In this document: in pieces, positions 7,326 to 12,067 of the stretch
Layout: each line of letters begins with the position of its first letter
How positions within the stretch are numbered: the first letter of the stretch is position 1
DNA from: CAYZYO01 sp964482585
GTDB lineage: Bacteria > Bacillota > Syntrophomonadia > Syntrophomonadales > Syntrophomonadaceae
DNA: 12,067 nucleotides
Reading direction: 5' to 3'
Assembly (NCBI GenBank): GCA_964482585.1
Contig: CAYZYO010000077.1
Location: 1-12,067 of the forward strand
Notes under the pieces: generated by a model
The model's database searches: none
Told to the model about the DNA's origin: nothing
Seen by the model: the letters and a program-made list of their open reading frames with translations, nothing else
Position numbers and translations under genes: made by a program

Positions 7326-7448
7326 CTAGTCGACTCCTTTAACATTGTGGCTTAATCTCTTGAAGAATGCAGGTATCAGTATTAATCTGGTACCAACAAC
7401 CTGTCTGCCTGTGCTGTAAACTAAGAATCCGGCAAAGCTTTTAAGCAA
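7326..7448 (-). CDS. possible 40-residue ORF between the two ecfT genes
   Basis: The whole 123-base gap is open in one frame. A TTG at 7448-7446 follows the upstream ecfT stop codon directly and in frame, and the ORF ends with TAG touching the next ATG (TAGATG). The peptide begins LLKSFAGFLVYSTGRQVVG and continues with a hydrophobic LILIPAFF stretch and a basic tail. An AGGAAAT sequence before the TTG is only a weak ribosome site. A chance open frame of this length is quite possible. Alternatives are a remnant extension of the upstream T protein, or a translated spacer that aids coupling. Confidence 0.22.
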   Translation of the reverse strand: MLKSFAGFLVYSTGRQVVGTRLILIPAFFKRLSHNVKGVD

Positions 7449-8174
7449 TTAAATTATTTCCTGCACAATAAGTAAAGCAGTGGCACCTAAAGAGAGTATT
7501 ATTACCGCATAATCAAGGTTTTTAAAATACAGTCTCCTGTGGTAGGTACGCCGAGGGTAAGCCCTAAATCCCCGGCTCTCCATAACTACTGCTAATTTCT
7601 CCCCCTTTAGCATAGCCCTGTATATTGCCGGAAATAATAAACGACGATACAGGGCAATCTTTTTGCCCCAGGGTATCTTCTTAAGCTCGACTCCTCTCAA
7701 TTGTATAGCCCTAATTACATTAACAAATTCATCTCTAAAAACAGGCAGGAATCTTAAAGCAATGGAAACCATAAAGACCAGTTCATAAGGAATTCTCCAC
7801 TGCACCAAACCCAGGATAAAGTCCCTGGAATTAAATGTAGTTAAGAGCATCGCCGAAGCAGTGACCACCATAATCCGCAAAACTACACTGGCCCCGGATA
7901 AAAGGCCTTCAGCGGTTATAAGAGAAACCGGTCCTACATTTAATAGTACCGTCTTTCCGGGTGAAAAAATGCTGTGCATTACAAAAAGAAATAGCATTAG
8001 AGATAAAAAGGGGGTTAAATAACCCCAAACAGCAGTAAGATTAAAGCGAAAAACCAATAATAGTATTATGGTAGCTGCAAGCAGGATGAGAAGCTTACCG
8101 GGAGTATTATACAATAAGGCTAAACTGGAAAGACAGAAGACTAACACCATTTTACTGCGGGGATCAAGCACCAC
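7449..8174 (-). CDS. ecfT: ECF transporter transmembrane (T) component, first of two
   Basis: A 241-residue EcfT/CbiQ-family membrane protein beginning directly at the conserved LDPRSK motif, so it lacks the roughly 18-residue lead-in found in the other T protein; an in-frame stop upstream rules out a longer form. Coupling motifs are AIQLRG (156-161, Arg160) and VMESRG (197-202, Arg201), with the usual first Ala of the second motif replaced by Val. The GTG start overlaps the end of the ATPase gene by 11 bp and has AAGGGGAG (8182-8189) seven bases upstream, so translation is coupled. It would dock onto the ATPase pair through the two Arg-containing helices and hold the S subunit. Confidence 0.92.
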   Translation of the reverse strand: MVLDPRSKMVLVFCLSSLALLYNTPGKLLILLAATIILLLVFRFNLTAVWGYLTPFLSLMLFLFVMHSIFSPGKTVLLNVGPVSLITAEGLLSGASVVLRIMVVTASAMLLTTFNSRDFILGLVQWRIPYELVFMVSIALRFLPVFRDEFVNVIRAIQLRGVELKKIPWGKKIALYRRLLFPAIYRAMLKGEKLAVVMESRGFRAYPRRTYHRRLYFKNLDYAVIILSLGATALLIVQEII

Positions 8175-8850
8175 CAGTATTCTCCCCTTTCCTGCAATCT
8201 GATTGAATTACACCATTTTGCATACTAATAATTCGTTCTGCCAGCTTATTAACAAATACCTCATCGTGACTTACCAGGAGTATGCCTTTATCCAATCCGA
8301 CTGCTTGATGTAAAATGCTCCCTAAAAGTCCTTTGTGGTAGGCATCCAAACCAATAGTAGGCTCATCCAGGATAAGAAACTCCGGATCATTGGCCAGTAC
8401 AGCAGCTATTGCCAATCGCTGTTTTTCCCCCTGGCTTAAATGCAGGGGAAAAACGTTCCGGTAGACTGCCAATTCAAAATATTTCAGATAGAAATCCACT
8501 TTTTTGGTTACTATTGCCGGGTCGCAGCCTTGATTAACTAATCCAAAGCCAATTTCTTCTGCGACCGTAGTACAGAAGAGCTGCAAATCAGGGTTTTGAA
8601 AAACATAGCCGATGCAACGTCCTATCTCGGCCAGGGTATATTCTGCTATTAACCGTCCCTGCAGACGGATTATTCCTTCATTTGGCTGCAAAATCCCCAT
8701 TATTAGTTTAGTCAAGGTAGTTTTTCCACTGCCGTTGGGCCCAACAATAGCAGTTATACCTCTTTTATCTAAAGCTAAATTAATGTTTTTTACAGCCGGT
8801 TTTTTTTTCCCATAGGAAAAGGTTACCTGACTGAGTTCTATAAATGCCAT
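8164..8850 (-). CDS. ecfA: ECF transporter ATP-binding protein (second ATPase, A')
   Basis: A 228-residue CbiO/EcfA-type ATPase, one half of the presumed A-A' motor. Motifs are Walker A GPNGSGKT (37-44), Q-loop Gln85 in the typical FQNPDLQLF of this family, signature LSQGEKQRL (from 138, with Gln in place of the usual second Gly), Walker B LILDEP with D162 and E163, and switch His195. All catalytic residues are present, so it should be active. It begins nine bases after the preceding ATPase stop and has GAGGAC upstream of its ATG. It overlaps the next gene by 11 bp. The different Walker A, signature and Walker B wording of the two ATPases points to a heterodimer rather than a recent duplication. 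Confidence 0.93.
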   Translation of the reverse strand: MAFIELSQVTFSYGKKKPAVKNINLALDKRGITAIVGPNGSGKTTLTKLIMGILQPNEGIIRLQGRLIAEYTLAEIGRCIGYVFQNPDLQLFCTTVAEEIGFGLVNQGCDPAIVTKKVDFYLKYFELAVYRNVFPLHLSQGEKQRLAIAAVLANDPEFLILDEPTIGLDAYHKGLLGSILHQAVGLDKGILLVSHDEVFVNKLAERIISMQNGVIQSDCRKGENTGGA

Positions 8851-8859
8851 CTGCTGTCC

Positions 8860-9582
8860 TCACGTTTCATATCTATCCCAAAATGCCGATCTGCCAAAAC
8901 AATCAGTCTCATCAAAGCGAATGATTCTCCCTTGTTCCATTACCATCAGTCGATCAGAAAATTCTACAGCCTGTATATCGTGTTCTACCATGATTATGCT
9001 TTTTCCCTTATCCCGGAGATTTTTTAAAGTGGATACAACCCTTTTTTTGCCTTCAATATCAAGCTGAGACATGACTTCATCCAGGATTAATACCGGGGGG
9101 TCAAGAGCCAGAACTGCTCCCAAGGCTACCAACTGCTTTTCTCCACCGGAAAGATTACAGGGATTTTCATCTCTTAGAGCAGTAATTCCTAAAAGTTCAA
9201 GAACATTATTGATCCTTGTTTTAATAGAATCGGGCTCCAGGCACAGGTTTTCTGGAGCAAATGCAATTTCGTCCTCTACTGTGGGTAAAAAAAGCTGGGT
9301 ATCAGGATCCTGAAATACTATACCGACTTCCAGGGCCAACCGTCCCCGGCTGATTTCCCGGATGTTTTTACCATTTACCATAACCTCTCCAGTCACAACC
9401 CCATCTCGTTTATGCCGGATAGCACCGCTTATACAGAGACATAGAGTACTCTTCCCACAGCCGGTTAAACCGGTTATTACAGCTGCTTCCCCCTGATTTA
9501 TATGAAAATTTATATTGTTTAATACCAAATCACTATCCGGCTGGTATTGAAAGGATAGATTTTCAACTACTATTGTTTTCAT
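8860..9582 (-). CDS. ecfA: ECF transporter ATP-binding protein (first ATPase, A)
   Basis: A 240-residue EcfA/CbiO-type ATPase. Motifs are Walker A GLTGCGKS (38-45), Q-loop Gln91 in FQDPDTQLF, signature LSGGEKQLV (from 144), Walker B VLILDE with D168 and E169, followed by VMSQLD where PTSALD is usual, and switch His201 in VEHD. ATG 9582 is chosen because it gives the standard opening MKTIVVENLSF and has AAAGGATGG 11 bases upstream; an in-frame ATG at 9597 directly abuts the AAAGG and cannot use it. It is separated from the S-component gene by about 170 bases containing dispersed repeats, whereas the other genes of the cluster touch or overlap, except for the 123-base gap between the T genes. 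It should pair with the next ATPase. Confidence 0.93.
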   Translation of the reverse strand: MKTIVVENLSFQYQPDSDLVLNNINFHINQGEAAVITGLTGCGKSTLCLCISGAIRHKRDGVVTGEVMVNGKNIREISRGRLALEVGIVFQDPDTQLFLPTVEDEIAFAPENLCLEPDSIKTRINNVLELLGITALRDENPCNLSGGEKQLVALGAVLALDPPVLILDEVMSQLDIEGKKRVVSTLKNLRDKGKSIIMVEHDIQAVEFSDRLMVMEQGRIIRFDETDCFGRSAFWDRYET

Positions 9583-9627
9583 TACGTAATTTACCATCCT
9601 TTATATTAATTAATTGGTTAGTTGGGA

Positions 9628-9686
9628 AGACTTCAGTCTTCTCTAAATACTGTTATTAGCTACCCGGAGACCAAAGTGTCCTCTAC
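9628..9686 (+). repeat. two copies of the GGAGACTGAAGTC dispersed repeat
   Basis: The first copy (9628-9647) reads GACTTCAGTCTTCTCTAAA and is itself almost a perfect palindrome (GAAGACT-TC-AGTCTTC from about 9626). The second (9664-9686) reads CCGGAGACCAAAGTGTCCTC then TAC. Both lie in the gap between the S gene and the first ATPase gene. As in the copy pair at 3877-3946, two units sit about 20-30 bases apart. Confidence 0.45.
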
Positions 9687-9755
9687 ATATAAGAATTAGG
9701 GTTCTTTACTGTAGCACTTACCATGCCTAAAAGGGATAACCATAAATGAAAAATG

Positions 9756-10328
9756 TTATCTGTGGACATTATTTAAATCTTGATTTTTAAAATACATTAT
9801 CTGCTGTAAAATTTTAAAAGCTATAATTCCTCCTAATCCCCCGGATAGGGCAGCTATACTCAAGCTTAATACTAGAGGGACCACTGGCAGACGGAAATAT
9901 ACCAAATTTACCATGATAGTGCCGCCAATATTACACAGCATTCCAGCCAAAAAAGCGCAGGGTAAACAGCAAACCCGGTGTCTGATTATAAGCAATCCGA
10001 GTTCTCCTAAAATACCCGGCATGGTATAGGTAAGTATACTCAATGCTCCATGGGACCCAACTATCCCAGTAGCCATTACCAGGATGGCCTGAACCAGGCA
10101 GATCAGAATCATGGTTCCCCTTTTCCCAGTGATACCAAACCCTAAGACTATCCACATTATGTATAATCCACCTGATACCGCCCCTGAAGGAATAAATAAC
10201 GGACCGGTAATAATATGAGCTAAAGGAACAATTATTGGTTTAGTAGCAATTCCCATAGCCCCCATTAAGGCTATTATAATTAAATCATAGAGGGAAAACC
10301 GGTCTAAAAGCTTTTGCCAAATACTCAT
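9756..10328 (-). CDS. ECF transporter substrate-binding membrane (S) component
   Basis: A 190-residue membrane protein with about six hydrophobic segments, the size and topology of an ECF S subunit that captures a vitamin or micronutrient in the membrane. The first helix carries the AxxxA pattern used to contact the T subunit (Ala20, Ala24, Ala28 in ALMGAMGIA). The following KPIIVPLAHIITGPLFIP stretch and GGLYIMW are well conserved in a group of S proteins whose substrate I cannot assign; a YkoE-like (thiamine precursor) relationship is only a guess. No riboswitch that I recognise precedes it. The start has AAAGGTGG (10335-10342) seven bases upstream. It heads the leftward cluster, which suggests a dedicated (group I) transporter. 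Confidence 0.85.
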   Translation of the reverse strand: MSIWQKLLDRFSLYDLIIIALMGAMGIATKPIIVPLAHIITGPLFIPSGAVSGGLYIMWIVLGFGITGKRGTMILICLVQAILVMATGIVGSHGALSILTYTMPGILGELGLLIIRHRVCCLPCAFLAGMLCNIGGTIMVNLVYFRLPVVPLVLSLSIAALSGGLGGIIAFKILQQIMYFKNQDLNNVHR

Positions 10329-10429
10329 AATCTTCCACCTTTGCGGATAATGTGATCCTTTAGTTTACGGAGTTATTAAATAAACTTTATGTTCATATGA
10401 CCGTTTAATCTGGAGAAACTTATATTTTT

Positions 10430-10464
10430 AACCCTGTCATAGGAAAAAATCACTATGCCAGGTT
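10430..10464 (-). promoter_or_regulatory. imperfect hairpin upstream of the ECF S gene
   Basis: AACCCTGTCATAG (10430-10442) and CTATGCCAGGTT (10453-10464) can pair over about 11-12 bases with one bulge or mismatch and a 10-base loop. It lies 100 bases upstream of the S-component start on the transcribed side and has no run of T after it on either strand, so it is not a simple terminator. It may be a leader structure or an operator. Confidence 0.3.
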
Positions 10465-10484
10465 TGATTCATTCAAAAATAGTC

Positions 10485-10529
10485 TTGCATTATTCAAAAC
10501 CATGTTCTGAGCTTCAGCGAAAAATCTTT
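10485..10529. repeat. dispersed repeat TTGCATTATTCAAAA / AGCGAAAAATCTTT (copy 2)
   Basis: This is the closest relative of the element at 6310-6354, in the same orientation, with the central TTCTGAGCTTCAGCGAAAAA. The 353-base gap 10329-10681 holds this repeat, the hairpin at 10430-10464, the repeat at 10561-10585 and a degenerate relative near 10636-10670. I see no gene in it. Confidence 0.5.
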
Positions 10530-10560
10530 AACTCTTTTGTTCGCCCAGGCTGATAATCAA

Positions 10561-10585
10561 GCCGGAGACTGAAGTCTTCTCTACG
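10561..10585 (+). repeat. GGAGACTGAAGTC dispersed repeat (best copy)
   Basis: GCCGGAGACTGAAGTCTTCT followed by CTACG is the fullest copy of the family and defines its wording. It is followed by GTTCT, which also follows the direct copy at 3926-3946. A weaker relative (ATCTTCTCTATGG, then GGTTCTATTG) lies at about 10640-10668. Confidence 0.5.
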
Positions 10586-10681
10586 TTCTTCCCAACTTAT
10601 ACCGGGATGTAATAGATAACAGTTAAGCTAGAAACAAAAATCTTCTCTATGGATGCAAGGTTCTATTGTATAAAAAGGCTA

Positions 10682-11425
10682 TTATGCAAAATCTCTCAAA
10701 TTAGTACTATTTAAGAAACCGTTTTCTTTTAATTCACTTATTTTAGTCAGCAAATATTCCCGCTGTTTTTTTCTGCGTTTAGCTGCCTTTTCCATTTCAA
10801 TAAAAAAGTATTCTTCTACCATATCGAGATTAATTTCCCTTATTTCCCTATACATTAATAATAATTGATAAATCACCTCGTATTTCTCCGGGGTAAACAT
10901 GGGATTGCTATTTAGAATAAAAGCCAATATCCCCCCTAGATCTCGTTCAGGCCTATCCCATACGGTTTTTTCATAATCTATACCTACTATTCCCCTGCCT
11001 GTATAAATGAAGTTTCTCAGATTAAGGTCAGGAACACAGAACACCTTCTGTTCTACATTTTGAATAGAATGCAGCCCTGCAAGCCATACAACCAGATGTT
11101 TTAACCATTGTTTCTGCATCATAAGCTCTTTATTTTCCATAAGATCAGCAAGCAAAATACCGTCAATATATTCCATTACTATAATCTGCTGGTTGCTCCA
11201 TACTACCGTAGGTACATTAATTCCAAGAGCCTTCAGCTCACGCAACCTAGCCGATTCTTTTGCTGCCCTGGATTCTATACCGACTTTAGCCAGGTATTTT
11301 ACCGGTCTATTCCCCCCGGCAACAGTATTAAGAAGATATACTTGATTACGCCTGCTGAACATTTTTTCTATACCTATAATCTTTACTGCACAGTTTTTTT
11401 CCACTAAAAAAGAATACTTGTCCAT
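10682..11425 (-). CDS. kinase-fold protein, aminoglycoside phosphotransferase-like
   Basis: A 247-residue predicted soluble protein with a minimal protein-kinase/APH fold. Visible elements are a candidate ATP-binding Lys47 (LAKVG), a helix-C Glu (Glu57 in ESARLREL, followed by GINVP as in APH proteins), the hinge MEYIDG (84-89), a catalytic loop PDLNLRN with Asp133 and Asn138, and a metal-binding Asp150 in GIDYE. The loop lacks the common His before Asp (HGD is replaced by VPD). Catalytic Asp, Asn and metal-binding Asp are intact, so activity is plausible. A lysine-rich helix lies near residues 210-225. The start has GAGAGG (11435-11440) nine bases upstream. It stands alone, divergent from the NusG-domain gene. 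The substrate is unknown; antibiotic, sugar, lipid or protein are all possible. Confidence 0.75.
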   Translation of the reverse strand: MDKYSFLVEKNCAVKIIGIEKMFSRRNQVYLLNTVAGGNRPVKYLAKVGIESRAAKESARLRELKALGINVPTVVWSNQQIIVMEYIDGILLADLMENKELMMQKQWLKHLVVWLAGLHSIQNVEQKVFCVPDLNLRNFIYTGRGIVGIDYEKTVWDRPERDLGGILAFILNSNPMFTPEKYEVIYQLLLMYREIREINLDMVEEYFFIEMEKAAKRRKKQREYLLTKISELKENGFLNSTNLRDFA

Positions 11426-11643
11426 TTCTATTCGCCTCTCATTATCTATAAGGTGTAGTTTGGTATCATTGAAAACAGAGTTCTGCCCGGGACTAACTTA
11501 AATGAGATTAATCTTGCTTATTGTCAATATTAATACAGTGTAATAGACTTTAATCATTCTTATTAACACTATCCATACTACAGGGTTTATTTGTTTTATA
11601 ACGGTTGATTGAGAGTTTGCATAATTTTAAAAAGGGTTTTAAC

Positions 11644-12018
11644 ATGACTAAACACGATAAAATTTTAATTGGTATAGTGCTTATATTTTCTCTCCTGGGT
11701 TATCTGATTTTTTGTATTGTTAACCAAGATGCTTCCTCTTTATTAGCCGAAATCTCAGTTAACGGATCTGTGATTACTAAAATAGATTTAAATAATCCTC
11801 CTTCCGATAGGATTATAAATATACCCGGTCCCCTTGGAAACAGTATAATTGAAGTTAAACCGGGTGCCATACGGATGAAATTCTCTCCTTGTCCTGATCA
11901 TCACTGCATGAATACCGGTTGGATTAATCGATCGGGTCAGGTAATTGCATGTATTCCCAATAGGGTGATAATAAAATTATTAGCCGACAAAAACCCGGTG
12001 GATGCTATCTCACATTAG
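11644..12018 (+). CDS. membrane-anchored NusG domain II protein
   Basis: A 124-residue protein with a short basic N-terminus, one membrane helix (about residues 7-26) and an exported domain of the NusG-domain-II type. The domain shows the family's cysteine pattern: Cys83 and Cys88 in CPDHHC, then GWINRSGQVIACIPN with Cys103, and an IPGPLG turn. Despite the name, such proteins are not transcription factors; in Clostridia they often sit beside Gx-family and flavin-transferase genes and are thought to have an envelope or redox-linked role. ATG 11644 is preferred over an upstream TTG at 11605 because AAAAGGG (about 11630-11636) is correctly spaced and the membrane helix then begins at once. The downstream gene starts 11 bases after its stop. 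Confidence 0.85.
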   Translation: MTKHDKILIGIVLIFSLLGYLIFCIVNQDASSLLAEISVNGSVITKIDLNNPPSDRIINIPGPLGNSIIEVKPGAIRMKFSPCPDHHCMNTGWINRSGQVIACIPNRVIIKLLADKNPVDAISH

Positions 12019-12029
12019 GAGATGAAAAC

Positions 12030-12067
12030 TTGGCTAACACTAAAAAACTAACCATTATTTCAGTTCT
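12030..12067 (+). CDS. 5' end of a probable Gx-family membrane protein (HepS1-like), partial
   Basis: Twelve full codons are present, reading MANTKKLTIISV with a TTG start. AGGAG (12017-12021) lies eight bases before the TTG. The alternative ATG at 12022 is rejected because it reaches a stop codon after nine codons. The KKLTIISVL opening and the position directly behind a NusG-domain-II gene fit the Gx transporter/heptaprenyl diphosphate synthase component I family, small membrane proteins near isoprenoid quinone genes. The identification rests mainly on gene order and a dozen residues. Confidence 0.5.
   Translation, partial: MANTKKLTIISV

Noticed and set aside
9071..9313. Rightward open frames inside the ECF ATPase and T genes (for example at 9071-9313, 8612-8815, 6664-6882 and 6913-7149).
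   Set aside because: They are antisense shadows of genes with complete family motifs and have no supporting start signals or recognisable domains.
11521..11549. TTGTCA as a possible -35 box for the NusG-domain gene, and TTGACA (11522-11527, minus strand) for the kinase gene.
   Set aside because: No acceptable -10 box lies 16-18 bases away on either strand.

Overview
The window looks like chromosomal DNA of a low- to mid-GC Gram-positive anaerobe of the Clostridia. This rests on strong AAGGAGG-like ribosome sites, frequent GTG/TTG starts, a YtrA-type GntR regulator in front of an ABC-2 transporter, a RecQ with the C-terminal HTH extension, and a NusG-domain-II protein followed by what looks like a Gx-family (heptaprenyl diphosphate synthase component I-like) gene. 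I cannot name the species from sequence alone; a syntrophic or peptococcal clostridium is a guess.

Layout from left to right. (1) Positions 1-33 hold the first 11 codons of a leftward gene, preceded by a promoter-like sequence and a perfect 8+8 bp palindrome. (2) Positions 306-3610 are a rightward three-gene operon: GntR/YtrA-type repressor, ABC ATPase, and a large ABC-2-type permease with a C-terminal extracytoplasmic domain. The coding regions overlap, a perfect 11-bp palindrome covers the -10 box, and a rho-independent terminator closes the unit. (3) Positions 3611-4097 are non-coding and contain short dispersed repeats and the recQ promoter. (4) recQ (4098-6278) has helicase, zinc-binding/winged-helix, HRDC and C-terminal HTH domains. 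(5) Positions 6504-10328 are a leftward ECF-type vitamin/micronutrient transporter cluster in the order S, A, A', T, (possible 40-residue ORF), T. It has its own S subunit and, unusually, two different T subunits. (6) A leftward APH/kinase-fold protein (10682-11425). (7) A rightward pair at the right edge: a membrane-anchored NusG-domain-II protein and the first codons of a Gx-family membrane protein.

In the ABC operon the repressor probably senses a signal (cell-envelope or antibiotic stress in the best-studied relatives) and releases transcription of itself and the transporter. In the ECF cluster the S subunit should bind the substrate, the two ATPases should form the motor and the T subunits should couple them; the substrate cannot be read from the sequence. 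The right-hand pair resembles clostridial gene sets associated with isoprenoid quinone or redox-cofactor metabolism.

The non-coding gaps carry at least three families of short dispersed repeats. One is centred on GGAGACTGAAGTCTTC (six copies), one on TTCTGAG..AGCGAAGAATCT (two long copies and shorter relatives), and one is a CACAGATGAACACAGATT-type element. No CRISPR array, insertion sequence, tRNA or rRNA was seen. The most distinctive features are the double-T ECF cluster, the possible small ORF between the two T genes, and the dispersed repeats, one of which sits between the S gene and the rest of the cluster.
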